In this document: piece by piece, positions 35,838-49,055 of the stretch
Layout of the letters: every line of letters starts with the position of its first letter
Position numbering within the stretch: position 1 is the stretch's first letter
From: Cupriavidus basilensis
Lineage (GTDB): Bacteria; Pseudomonadota; Gammaproteobacteria; Burkholderiales; Burkholderiaceae
Direction: 5' to 3'
Length of the DNA stretch: 64,000 bases
NCBI RefSeq assembly: GCF_000876015.1
Contig: NZ_BBQM01000034.1
Location: forward strand, 16,613 to 80,612
Translations under genes and position numbers: made by a program
Notes under the pieces: model-generated
What the model was told of the DNA's origin: nothing
What the model saw: only the letters and a program-made list of their open reading frames with translations
Databases searched by the model: none

Positions 35838-36626
35838 TCAGCCGGCCAGGCGGGGGATGGCGGGAACGTTCTGCTCCGGCCCCATCGCGCCATAACCGCC
35901 GTCCACGGCGTAGTCGGCGCCGGTGACAAAGCTGGCGTGGTCGGAGCACAGGAACAGCACCACCTGCGCCACCTCGTCCGGCTCGCCGGCGCGGCCGAGC
36001 AGGTGGAAATCCGCCGCCACGCGGTCGGTGCGCGCGCGGTCGCCGCCGCTGACTTCATCCATCAGCCGGCACCAGGTCCAGCCCGGCGAGACCGCGTTGA
36101 CGCGGATGCGGTCGGGCGCCAGGTCCATCGCCATGCTGCGCGTGAGCTGGCGGATCGCGGCCTTGGAGGCGGGATAGAGCCAGCGCCCGGTCTGCGCCAC
36201 GCCGGCCGAGATGCTGGTGAAGTTGACGATGGCGCCGCCGCCGCGCGCGCGCATGGCGCCGTGCACGGCCTGCGCCAGCATCGCGCCGGACACCACGTTG
36301 ACGTCGAGCGCGGCAAGCCAGTCGCGGCGCGTCGAGCGCAAGCCGTCGTCGAGGTAGGTGCAGGCGAGGTTGACCAGGTAGTCGATGCCGCCGAAATGCC
36401 GCGACACCTCGGCCACGGCCGCTGCGACCTGGGCGTCGTCGGTGATGTCGGTGCGCACGAACAGCGCCCGCTCGCCGAGCTCGGCGGCGATGCGCGCGCC
36501 GCCGGCCGCGTCGATGTCGAGAATGGCCACGCGCGTGCCGGCCCGTACGAAGGCCCTGGCCACGCCGGCCCCGATCAGGGTGGCGCCGCCGCTGACGATG
36601 GCGACCTTGTCCTGCAGTCCTTTCAT
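35838..36626 (-). CDS. iifB: Short-chain dehydrogenase, probable indole-dihydrodiol dehydrogenase (IifB-like)
   Basis: A 262-aa classical SDR. The cofactor motif is GGATLIGAGVARA (residues about 13-25), the DIDAAGG segment suggests NAD preference, and the catalytic Ser lies in NFTSIS and Tyr/Lys in YPASK. In the Acinetobacter iif pathway the equivalent oxidises indole-2,3-dihydrodiol to 3-hydroxyindolin-2-one. It lies 29 bases upstream of the monooxygenase gene. Confidence 0.75.
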   Translation of the reverse strand: MKGLQDKVAIVSGGATLIGAGVARAFVRAGTRVAILDIDAAGGARIAAELGERALFVRTDITDDAQVAAAVAEVSRHFGGIDYLVNLACTYLDDGLRSTRRDWLAALDVNVVSGAMLAQAVHGAMRARGGGAIVNFTSISAGVAQTGRWLYPASKAAIRQLTRSMAMDLAPDRIRVNAVSPGWTWCRLMDEVSGGDRARTDRVAADFHLLGRAGEPDEVAQVVLFLCSDHASFVTGADYAVDGGYGAMGPEQNVPAIPRLAG

Positions 36627-36651
36627 GACGTTGTCTCCTGATGTGAGGCGT

Positions 36652-36683
36652 TGCCCGCGCCGCGCGGGCACGCCCTTTTTTTT
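36652..36683 (+). terminator. Terminator-like hairpin facing against the operon
   Basis: In the 113-base gap between the SDR and hydrolase genes, the plus strand reads tgcccgcg/cgcgggca (loop ccg), five bases, then eight T. This orientation would stop plus-strand (antisense) transcripts, not the minus-strand operon. The five-base spacer makes it weak. Confidence 0.45.
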
Positions 36684-36739
36684 GCTATGCGATGGATACG
36701 CCGGGTGCGTCGCGGCGGAATGCCGGGCGCGCGCGCGGG

Positions 36740-37975
36740 CTACTTGCCCTCGCTCTCCCGCCAGCGCGCCATCAGCGTGTTCGACGGCAGCGTCTCGTCG
36801 AGCAGCTTGCGCGCCGTTTCCACGCCGGCCACCGGCAACCCGGCGGGATCGAGCTTGCCGATCTGCACCAGTACGCTGGCCTGGTCCCAGTAGATGTGCT
36901 CGTGGTAGAGCTTGTCGCCGCGGAACTTGACGATGGCGATCAGCGGGATCTCCACGCGCTTGCCGGTGGGCGGCACGCCGGGCAGCATCCAGTCGATCTC
37001 GCAGGTATGGGTGAAGCAGAACAGCAGCTCGTCGACGATCTGGCTGGCGCCCACCGTGCGCGACAGCGGGATCAGCGTGGTGTCGGGCGGATTGCTGTGG
37101 ACGAAGTGGTTGGCGTAGAAGCGCCTGAGCTGGCCGTGGCCCACGCCGCCGGTCATGGTCGGGATGTGGTTGACGTAGGGCTGGGCCACCATCGTCGCCA
37201 TCGTGGCGTCGACGTCGCGCGTGGCGAATTCGTATTCGCAATGCTTGTCCCACAGCGCCGAGAAATCGTAGTGCGGGCCCATCTCGGCGCGCAGCGCGGC
37301 GATCGAGCGCTGGTGCGCCATCAACGCGGCGGGGCGGCCGTAGTGCTCGCCGCCGGCGCGCGCGAACGCATGGTCGGCGCCGGGATAGACGTACAGCTCG
37401 ACGTTCTCGCGGGCGCCCAGCGCCTCGCGGATCCGCGCCTGCGCCTCGGGCGGGCAGAAGCCGTCGCTGCCGGCCACGTGCAGCACCAGGCGGCCGCGCA
37501 CATGGCGGGCTTCGTCGAGCGCGCGCTCGATGCCCACGCCGTAGTACGCCACCGCGCAGGCCACGCCGTCCAGGCGGCAGGCGGCGAGATAGGCCAGCTT
37601 GCCGCCCAGGCAGAAACCCAGCACGCCGGTCTGTCCCGCGCATTCCGGGCGCGCGCGCAGCGCGGCCAGCGCGGCGCCCACGTCCCGCACGCCCGCGGCT
37701 TCGTCGAACTGCTGGTAGAGGCCGAGCGCGCGCTGGAAGTCCGCGCCGCGGTCGCCCAGCTCGATGCCGGGCGCGATGCGCCAGAACAGGTCCGGCACCA
37801 GCACCGTGTAGCCTTCCTCGGCGTAGTAGTCCGCCACCGCCCGCATGGTGGCGTTGACGCCGAAGATTTCCTGGCACAGCACGATGCCCGGGCCCTTGCC
37901 CGCGGCGGGGGTGGCCAGGTAGGCGCTGAACGTGCCGCCGCCGTCGGCGGCGTGGATCTGGATGGTCCGGCCCAT
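36740..37975 (-). CDS. iifA: Dienelactone hydrolase-SnoaL-like fusion, probable 3-hydroxyindolin-2-one to anthranilate enzyme (IifA-like)
   Basis: A 411-aa two-domain protein. The N-terminal alpha/beta-hydrolase domain (to about residue 235) has the dienelactone hydrolase triad: Cys in GFCLGG, Asp in GSDGFCPP and His in GADHAF. The C-terminal half resembles SnoaL/NTF2 proteins (CEYEFATRDVDATMATM..., HEHIYWDQASVLVQIG). In the iif pathway the equivalent converts 3-hydroxyindolin-2-one to anthranilate without cofactor. The ATG at 37975 gives MGRTIQIHAADG. It is first in the operon and divergent from the AraC gene. Confidence 0.72.
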   Translation of the reverse strand: MGRTIQIHAADGGGTFSAYLATPAAGKGPGIVLCQEIFGVNATMRAVADYYAEEGYTVLVPDLFWRIAPGIELGDRGADFQRALGLYQQFDEAAGVRDVGAALAALRARPECAGQTGVLGFCLGGKLAYLAACRLDGVACAVAYYGVGIERALDEARHVRGRLVLHVAGSDGFCPPEAQARIREALGARENVELYVYPGADHAFARAGGEHYGRPAALMAHQRSIAALRAEMGPHYDFSALWDKHCEYEFATRDVDATMATMVAQPYVNHIPTMTGGVGHGQLRRFYANHFVHSNPPDTTLIPLSRTVGASQIVDELLFCFTHTCEIDWMLPGVPPTGKRVEIPLIAIVKFRGDKLYHEHIYWDQASVLVQIGKLDPAGLPVAGVETARKLLDETLPSNTLMARWRESEGK

Positions 37976-38272
37976 GAATGGCGCTCCTTCTTGTCTGGTT
38001 TGGGGGGCGGGGCTGCGGTGCCGGATTGCATGATGGGCGATCCGCACCGCAGCAAACTAGCCGCCGGCTGCAGCGGCTATCCGATTAGTGCAGGAAAATG
38101 CCGGGCCGGGCAAGCGCCGCGCCGCCGCCGCTGCGCGGCAATCCACTATAGTGGTGCGAAGGAATCCGTCCGCCGGCCCGCGCGGGCGCCGGGCCGCGCG
38201 CTGCGCGGCGGCGCCACGCCGACCATGCGGCCCCTTCAGCAACGGCGCGCCATGACGCCGAGGAGCGAGACC
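37976..38272. promoter_or_regulatory. Divergent control region between the hydrolase operon and the AraC regulator
   Basis: Contains a 7-bp inverted repeat tagccgc/gcggcta with an eight-base spacer (38058-38079) and a perfect 12-bp palindrome ccactatagtgg (38143-38154). The latter includes a TATAGT box readable on both strands. No good -35 is seen, which fits activator-dependent promoters. Confidence 0.5.
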
Positions 38273-39286
38273 ATGCCGCAGCCCCCCGCCGCCACGGCCG
38301 CCGAGCCGCTGGCCGGTGCCTTGCTGTCAGACCCGAGCAGGCTGGTGTTCGCCTCGGCTGACCACGCCCGCACGCGCGCCGCGGTCGGCGCCGTCTTCAA
38401 GCCGCACCGGCTCGCCATTGCCGGCACGACGCTGGCCGCGCGCATGCATCACGCGCCGCTCGGCGCGGTGTCGTTCAACCGGCTGGCCTACGGGGCCGAG
38501 GTGCGCATCGAGCCGGGGCCGCTCGAGGATTTCCTGCTGGTGCAGATGCCGGTCGGCGGCAGCGCCGAGATCCACTGCGGCGCGCAGCGGATCGTTTCCG
38601 ACCGCGACACGGCCTCGGTGCTCACGCCCGCCGATCCGGTGCGGATGCGCTGGAGCCAAGACAGCGACCAGTTGATCGTGCGCGTGGAGCGCAGCGCGCT
38701 GGAGCGGGTCTGCGCGGCCCACCTCGGGCACCCCCCGCGGCAGGCGCTGCGCTTCCAGCTCGGCATGGCGTGGCGGCGCGCGGCGGCGTGGTACCAGTTG
38801 ATGCACTACCTGGCGGACCTGCTGGCGCAAGCGCCGGACACGGCGCGCCATCCGCTGACCGCCTGCCAGCTCGAGCAGCTGGTGATCGGCACGCTGCTGA
38901 CGGCGCAGCCGCACAATCTCAGCGAGGCGCTGCAGGCGCGCGGCAAGCCGCTGGCGCCGCGCCACGTCAGGCGGGTCGAGGAATACATCCACGCGCATGC
39001 CCACGCGCCGCTCACGCCCGCCGTGCTGGCGGAGGTGGCCGGGGTCAGCCTGCGCGGGCTGTACGCGGGCTTCCGCGAGCATCGCGGCATCAGCCCGATG
39101 GCCTACCTGCGCGCGGTCCGGCTCGAGCGCGTGCGGCACGACCTGCTCAGCGACAAGACCGTCGATTCGGTCACGGCGGCGGCCTTGCGCTGGGGCTTCA
39201 GCCACCTGGGACGGTTCAGCATGGAATACCGCAAAAGCTTCGGCGAAGCGCCGGGACAGACGCTGCGGCGGCGCGGGCCGGCATGA
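38273..39286 (+). CDS. iifR: AraC-family transcriptional regulator of the adjacent catabolic operon
   Basis: A 337-aa regulator. An N-terminal AraC-binding_2-type domain (LLSDPSRLVFASADHARTRAAVGAVFKPHRLAI...) precedes two C-terminal helix-turn-helix motifs: LTPAVLAEVAGVSLRGLYAGFREHRGISPMAYLRAVRLERVRHDL and VTAAALRWGFSHLGRFSMEYRKSFGEAP. GAGGAG upstream favours ATG 38273 over ATGs at 38252 and 38225. Divergent orientation to the indole-type operon suggests it is the activator, as for iifR/indR. Confidence 0.8.
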   Translation: MPQPPAATAAEPLAGALLSDPSRLVFASADHARTRAAVGAVFKPHRLAIAGTTLAARMHHAPLGAVSFNRLAYGAEVRIEPGPLEDFLLVQMPVGGSAEIHCGAQRIVSDRDTASVLTPADPVRMRWSQDSDQLIVRVERSALERVCAAHLGHPPRQALRFQLGMAWRRAAAWYQLMHYLADLLAQAPDTARHPLTACQLEQLVIGTLLTAQPHNLSEALQARGKPLAPRHVRRVEEYIHAHAHAPLTPAVLAEVAGVSLRGLYAGFREHRGISPMAYLRAVRLERVRHDLLSDKTVDSVTAAALRWGFSHLGRFSMEYRKSFGEAPGQTLRRRGPA

Positions 39287-39330
39287 GGAAGGGGCCGCGC
39301 CGGGACGGTACGAGGAGGAGGCGCGCAAAA

Positions 39331-39361
39331 ACAAAAACGGCGAACCGAAGTTCGCCGTTTT
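39331..39361. terminator. Bidirectional terminator between araC-type gene and rpsJ
   Basis: A perfect 12-bp stem aaaacggcgaac/gttcgccgtttt closes on a cgaa tetraloop. It gives T-rich tails on both strands, the minus one being longer (tttttgttttt). It serves both the plus-strand regulator and the minus-strand str operon. Confidence 0.88.
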
Positions 39362-39403
39362 CGTTGCCCGAGGCCGCCTGGGGCGGCCTTGCGCGGAATG
39401 GCT

Positions 39404-39712
39404 TTACACCTTGATTTCGACGTCGACGCCTGCCGGCAGGTCGAGCTTCATCAGTGCGTCAACGGTCTTGTCGGTAGGATCGACAATGTCCATCAGGCGC
39501 TGGTGAGTGCGGATCTCGAACTGATCGCGGCTGGTCTTGTTGACGTGCGGCGAACGCAGGATGTCGAAGCGCTGGATGCGGGTCGGCAGGGGCACCGGGC
39601 CCTTGACGATCGCGCCGGTACGCTTGGCGGTATCCACGATTTCGGCTGCCGACTGGTCGATCAGGCGATAGTCGAAAGCCTTCAGGCGGATACGGATCTT
39701 CTGGTTCTGCAT
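39404..39712 (-). CDS. rpsJ: 30S ribosomal protein S10 (NusE)
   Basis: A 102-aa small-subunit protein, also a transcription antitermination factor. MQNQKIRIRLKAFDYRLIDQSA; RSPHVNKTSRDQFEIRTHQRLMDIVDPTDKTVDALMKLDLPAGVDVEI. It ends the str transcription unit here and is separated from rplC by the catabolic block. Confidence 0.98.
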   Translation of the reverse strand: MQNQKIRIRLKAFDYRLIDQSAAEIVDTAKRTGAIVKGPVPLPTRIQRFDILRSPHVNKTSRDQFEIRTHQRLMDIVDPTDKTVDALMKLDLPAGVDVEIKV

Positions 39713-39807
39713 GATATTTCCTTAAAAGAGCGATGGGCGCATGCGCCCTGGAACATGGGAAAAGGCCAGCGGCATTGTACCGCCAGCCAGTTCCAGGAAG
39801 TTTTTTA

Positions 39808-40998
<1,191 letters not shown>

Positions 40999-41042
40999 TT
41001 TTCAGCTCCTAATGGAATGCAGTCTTTTATACAGTTCATTGC

Positions 41043-41069
41043 ACCGCCGCGCGGGTCGCGCGCGGCGGT
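41043..41069 (-). repeat. 11-bp GC hairpin between fusA and tuf
   Basis: Arms accgccgcgcg and cgcgcggcggt around a ggtcg loop lie just after the fusA stop. No T-run follows on the minus strand. It could protect or process the mRNA so that tuf is expressed more than fusA. A TATAAA box lies about ten bases downstream on the minus strand. Confidence 0.5.
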
Positions 41070-41079
41070 TAAGCTTTAC

Positions 41080-43188
<2,109 letters not shown>

Positions 43189-43305
43189 TTTAATCCTCTA
43201 TTCGTCCGTGAGGCGCCGGCATCTCATTGCCAGCGCCCGTAACACAAACGGGCGAGCGTGTCGTGACACAGCCCGCCCGGCAACCAACGACGTAACCCGC
43301 GCGCC

Positions 43306-43776
43306 TTAGAAGCGGAAGTGCGAGAACGCCTTGTTGGCTTCGGCCATGCGGTGCACTTCGTCGCGCTTCTTCATCGCGCCGCCGCGGCCTTCCGATGCTT
43401 CCAGCAGCTCACCTGCCAGGCGCAGCGCCATCGACTTCTCGCTGCGTTTTTTCGCGGCCTCGCGCAGCCAACGCATCGCCAATGCCAAACGACGCGACGG
43501 ACGGACTTCGACCGGAACCTGATAGTTGGCGCCGCCCACGCGACGGCTCTTCACTTCGACCACCGGCTTCACGTTGTTGATGGCAACGGAAAACACTTCG
43601 ACGGGGGCCTTGCCTGCCTTCTTTTCGATCTGGTCGAACGCGCCGTAGACGATGCGTTCGGCAACCGACTTCTTGCCGTCCAGCATCAGCACGTTCATGA
43701 ACTTGGCAACTTCGACGTTACCGAACTTCGGATCAGGCAGAATTTCCCGCTTGGGGACTTCACGACGACGTGGCAT
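43306..43776 (-). CDS. rpsG: 30S ribosomal protein S7
   Basis: A 156-aa small-subunit head protein; in E. coli it represses the str operon by binding the rpsL-rpsG spacer. ATG at 43776 gives MPRRREVPKREILPDPK. The spacer to rpsL is 224 bases here, room for a similar site. Confidence 0.98.
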   Translation of the reverse strand: MPRRREVPKREILPDPKFGNVEVAKFMNVLMLDGKKSVAERIVYGAFDQIEKKAGKAPVEVFSVAINNVKPVVEVKSRRVGGANYQVPVEVRPSRRLALAMRWLREAAKKRSEKSMALRLAGELLEASEGRGGAMKKRDEVHRMAEANKAFSHFRF

Positions 43777-44000
43777 CTTCTTTCCTTTAGATTCAGTTGA
43801 GAGCGCGGCACAGATTTCCCGCTCTCCGGCCACCAACTAGCTTGCCTTCCATTCAGGCAAATTCGCCGGGTGACCACTTACTCGACGGCACGGCGCGAAA
43901 AACGCTCCGTTGTACCGCCGCCTGGTGACAGCACCATGACGCAACCGCCACAGGCCATCGGTTATGGCTTCGGGCCTCGGCCCAGGCTGCAAACCTTGAC

Positions 44001-44378
44001 TTAGGCAGCCTTCGGACGCTTCGCGCCGTACTTCGAACGAGCCTGGCGGCGATCCTTCACGCCTTGCAGGTCGAGCGAGCCACGGACGATGTGGTAGCGC
44101 ACACCCGGCAAGTCCTTCACACGGCCGCCGCGGATCAGCACGACCGAGTGTTCCTGCAGGTTGTGGCCTTCACCGCCGATGTACGAGATGACCTCGAAAC
44201 CGTTGGTCAGGCGCACCTTGGCGACCTTACGCAGTGCCGAGTTCGGCTTCTTCGGCGTCGTGGTGTACACACGGGTGCACACGCCGCGACGCTGGGGGCA
44301 GTTCTCAAGCGCCGGGCTCTTGCTCTTGACGACTTCAGAGACGCGCGGCTTGCGAACCAGTTGGTTGATAGTTGGCAT
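44001..44378 (-). CDS. rpsL: 30S ribosomal protein S12
   Basis: A 125-aa decoding-centre protein and the streptomycin-resistance locus. MPTINQLVRKPR; the TTPKKPNSALRKVAKVRLTNG segment carries the wild-type, streptomycin-sensitive Lys (PKKPNSA). GEGHNLQEHSVVLIRGGRVKDLPGVRYH. First gene of the str operon. Confidence 0.98.
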   Translation of the reverse strand: MPTINQLVRKPRVSEVVKSKSPALENCPQRRGVCTRVYTTTPKKPNSALRKVAKVRLTNGFEVISYIGGEGHNLQEHSVVLIRGGRVKDLPGVRYHIVRGSLDLQGVKDRRQARSKYGAKRPKAA

Positions 44379-44648
44379 TGTTCAATCCAGCTTGGTTTTA
44401 CGAAAAACACCCCTCCGCCACAAGCAATGGGCCGGAAGGGCAACGACGGGTTTTGGGCGGGAAAGGTGAGCGGGCGCTCTTGAGACGGGACCTGTGGAAG
44501 TACAGACGGCCAAAGAGCGCGAGCTCGCCGGGGATCCCGCTGCGACCACACCACCGGAGACATCGTCGATCCCCCGGCAGGCTTGCCGATTGCGGACCGG
44601 AGGCCACAAATCCGACAGGCGAGCGAAATCCAAAGCCAAAAACTCGAA
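44379..44648 (-). promoter_or_regulatory. Long 5' leader of the str operon
   Basis: About 270 bases separate the predicted start point from the rpsL ATG. Small frames in it are not convincing as genes. The length suggests an RNA-level control region, but I see no recognisable element. Confidence 0.4.
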
Positions 44649-44654
44649 TCTGAC

Positions 44655-44699
44655 ATGCTAGCAGGGCAATCGCAAACGGTCAAGCGGGTATACGTATAC
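44655..44699 (-). promoter_or_regulatory. str operon promoter with upstream palindrome
   Basis: On the minus strand TTGACC (44678-44683), exactly 17 bases, then TAGCAT (44655-44660). A perfect 12-bp palindrome gtatacgtatac (44688-44699) lies just upstream of the -35 box. Confidence 0.75.
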
Positions 44700-44749
44700 G
44701 TTCCCCTATGCCGACCATGCCGTCGACATGCGCCGTTGCCGGCCGGCCG

Positions 44750-46606
<1,857 letters not shown>

Positions 46607-46748
46607 AGGGAAACGATAGCGGTGAAGCCGGAAAAGCCCCGGCAAGCCGGAAAGGCGTAACCATACCACTAAGGGCCCGGCACGGACGTTTCCAACCGTT
46701 GCGCGCCCGCGCGGCGCCGGCCATCCCGCCGGCGCCGCGGCGCCCGCT

Positions 46749-47531
46749 TCAGCCCTGCAGGAAGTCCAGCACCGCCCGGGCGAACGGCTCGGCCTGCTCC
46801 AGGTTCGAGAGATGCGCGGCCGGCGCCAGCTCGACGTAGCGCGCGCCGGGAATGGCCTGCGCCAGGAAGGCGCCGTCACGCGGCGGCGTGGGCAGGTCGT
46901 TGGCGCCGGCGATCACCAGCGTCGGACGCGTGATGGCCGCCACGGCCTCGCGCAGGTCCGAGTCGCGCACCGCGCGGCAGTTGGCCGCATAACCGGCCGC
47001 GTCGGTGGCGCCCAGCATGGCCAGCAGCGATGCCACCAGCGCCGGCTGCTGCGCGGCAAACCCGGGCGTGAGCCAGCGCTCGACCACGGCCGCGGCGATC
47101 GACGCCACGCCGTCGCGCTCGACCGCCGCGGCGCGGTTGGTCCAGTTCTCGGGCGGGCCGATGTAGGCCGCGGTATTGCTCAGCACCAGGCGGTCGATGC
47201 GCTGCGGATGATGCACGGCGAGCCACATGCCGGTGATGCCGCCCATCGACAGGCCGCAGAAATGCGCGCGCGCGATCTGCAGGTGGTCGAGCAGGCCGAT
47301 CACGTCCTGGCCCAGCTGCGCGATGGTGTACGGGCCCGGCGTGACCGAGGACGCGCCGTGGCCGCGCGTGTCGTAGCGCAGCAGCCGGAAGCGCTGCGAG
47401 AACGCGGCCACCTGCGGCTGCCACATGTCGAGATTGGTGCCGAGCGAGTTGGACAGCACGAGCACCGGCAGGCTGGCGTCGCCGTCGAGGCGATAGTGCA
47501 GGCGGACGTCGGGTAGGTCTGCGTAAGGCAT
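46749..47531 (-). CDS. pcaD: 3-oxoadipate enol-lactonase (beta-ketoadipate enol-lactone hydrolase)
   Basis: A 260-aa alpha/beta hydrolase that opens 3-oxoadipate enol-lactone to 3-oxoadipate in the ortho-cleavage pathway. LHYRLDGDASLPVLVLSNSLGTNLDMW, the RYDTRGHGASS oxyanion region, nucleophile GLSMGG, and the final His in APAAHLSNLEQ. It directly follows a muconolactone isomerase gene, the enzyme that makes its substrate. Confidence 0.88.
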   Translation of the reverse strand: MPYADLPDVRLHYRLDGDASLPVLVLSNSLGTNLDMWQPQVAAFSQRFRLLRYDTRGHGASSVTPGPYTIAQLGQDVIGLLDHLQIARAHFCGLSMGGITGMWLAVHHPQRIDRLVLSNTAAYIGPPENWTNRAAAVERDGVASIAAAVVERWLTPGFAAQQPALVASLLAMLGATDAAGYAANCRAVRDSDLREAVAAITRPTLVIAGANDLPTPPRDGAFLAQAIPGARYVELAPAAHLSNLEQAEPFARAVLDFLQG

Positions 47532-47573
47532 GGTGTGCGGGACTCCGGTGGATCGGTGGGTTGGCGGCGCGGC

Positions 47574-47858
47574 TCAGTTCTGCGCGATGGCCGAGCCGTG
47601 CTGCGCCAGCGCGGTCACGGTGATGTCCATGTACGGATAGAGCGGCAGCGAGGTCAGCAGCGTGTGCAGCTCGTCGTTGTCCTTGACGTCGAAGATGCTG
47701 ACATTGGCGTACTGGCCGGCCACGCGCCACAGGTGGCGCCACTTGCCTTCGCGCTGCAGCTTCTGCGACAGCGCCTTTTCATCGGCCTTGAGCTTCTCGA
47801 CGAACTGCGTATCGAGCGAATGCGGGATGCGGACGGTCATTTCTGCCATGAACAACAT
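47574..47858 (-). CDS. catC: Muconolactone delta-isomerase
   Basis: A 94-aa enzyme that isomerises muconolactone to 3-oxoadipate enol-lactone in catechol degradation. It has the family length and the core EKLKADEKALSQKLQREGKWRHLWRVAGQYANVSIFDV, ending LPLYPYMDITVTALAQHGSAI. The ATG at 47858 (MLFMAEMTVRIP) aligns with the usual MLF start. No catA or catB is visible in the window. Confidence 0.88.
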   Translation of the reverse strand: MLFMAEMTVRIPHSLDTQFVEKLKADEKALSQKLQREGKWRHLWRVAGQYANVSIFDVKDNDELHTLLTSLPLYPYMDITVTALAQHGSAIAQN

Positions 47859-47910
47859 GAATATCTCCTGGGCTTGGCGGTACGTCGTATTTCGTGCGTT
47901 GAATGAAAGG

Positions 47911-48957
47911 TCACACCGTGGCGACCGGCGTCAGCGGCGAGCCGAGCGCGCCGGGCAGCCGCAGCGGCGGCGCGCTGAGGAAGAAGCGCGTGCGGCCGTT
48001 GGCGCGCAGCCAGCCGGCCAGCTCGCGCAGGTACCACAGCTCGCCCAGCGGCAGGCCGAGCTTGAACAGGCAGTGGTGATGCAGCGGCAGGGCCGGCGCG
48101 GCGCCGCTGGCCGGGCGCGCGGGAAAGCGCTCGACCGCGTAGTTGTCGGCCGCCAGCGCGGCGATGCCGCTGTCGGTGATCCATTGCAGCAGGCGCTCGT
48201 CGCGGCCGTCGAGCGCGGCGCAGCTATGGTGCAGGCGCTCGGCGTCGGGCGTGCCGTTCATCTCCAGCACCATCTCGGCAAAACCCGTGCGCAGCACCAG
48301 GATGTCGCCCTCGCCGATCTCCACGCGGTCGGCCTCGATCACGCGCATCAGGTCGTCGTAGCCGAGCGTGGCGAACCCGCGGCCGTGGTATTCGGCGACG
48401 TCCAGCAGCACGCCGCGGCCCTGGATGCCGTGCGCGGCGAAATGCTCGATGCCCAGCGCCGCGGCGTGGCTGTGGTCGTGGCCGCACGGATGGGCGGCAA
48501 ACCCGTCGGCCTCGGCGTAGTCGACCGGGCCGACGATGTCCTGGTTGGGGCGGAAGCCGTTGTAGTAGACGCGCTCGGCCACGCCGTCGCCGTCGGCGTC
48601 GAACAGCGCGCCGACGTGGGCCAGCGAATCCCATTGCGTCGAGTACTGCAGCGACAGCAGGACCTGGTCGTCGCTGAGCACGTCGAGCGCGTTGGCGTCG
48701 ACCTTGGCCAGCGGGAAATTGACGTAGGCGATGCCGTCGCGAAAGGTCGGGCGCAGCTGCGGCGGATGGCGCCGCACGTTGAGCGCGTTGCCGCCCGGCA
48801 GGTCGAGCGGCAGCGAGAGGCAGAAGGTGTTGCCGGTGCGGATCTCGCGCGCGGCGTCGCGCACCTTGTCCGGCGTGATCAGATTGAGGCGACCGAGCTG
48901 GTCGTCAGGGCCGAACTCGCCCCAGTTGGAGCCGTCCGGCCGGTTCTTCCATCGCAT
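47911..48957 (-). CDS. Cyclase-family metal-dependent hydrolase
   Basis: A 348-aa protein of the family that includes kynurenine formamidase and isatin hydrolase. WGEFGPDDQLGRLNLITPDKV at the N-terminus is characteristic. The canonical metal site (HxGTHxDxP) is replaced here by the STQWDSLAHVGALFD variant with a downstream CGHDHSHAAALGIEHF cluster, as in the larger subfamily. The substrate is unknown; an amide or lactam from aromatic degradation is plausible from the neighbours. Confidence 0.75.
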   Translation of the reverse strand: MRWKNRPDGSNWGEFGPDDQLGRLNLITPDKVRDAAREIRTGNTFCLSLPLDLPGGNALNVRRHPPQLRPTFRDGIAYVNFPLAKVDANALDVLSDDQVLLSLQYSTQWDSLAHVGALFDADGDGVAERVYYNGFRPNQDIVGPVDYAEADGFAAHPCGHDHSHAAALGIEHFAAHGIQGRGVLLDVAEYHGRGFATLGYDDLMRVIEADRVEIGEGDILVLRTGFAEMVLEMNGTPDAERLHHSCAALDGRDERLLQWITDSGIAALAADNYAVERFPARPASGAAPALPLHHHCLFKLGLPLGELWYLRELAGWLRANGRTRFFLSAPPLRLPGALGSPLTPVATV

Positions 48958-49055
48958 GTTGGTCTCGGGTCGTTGCGCCGGCGGGCGCCTGCGCGGGCAG
49001 GGCGCCGCGGGCCGGCAGGCGGGCGGCGCGGTGGCCGCTCAGGTGCGGGACAGGC

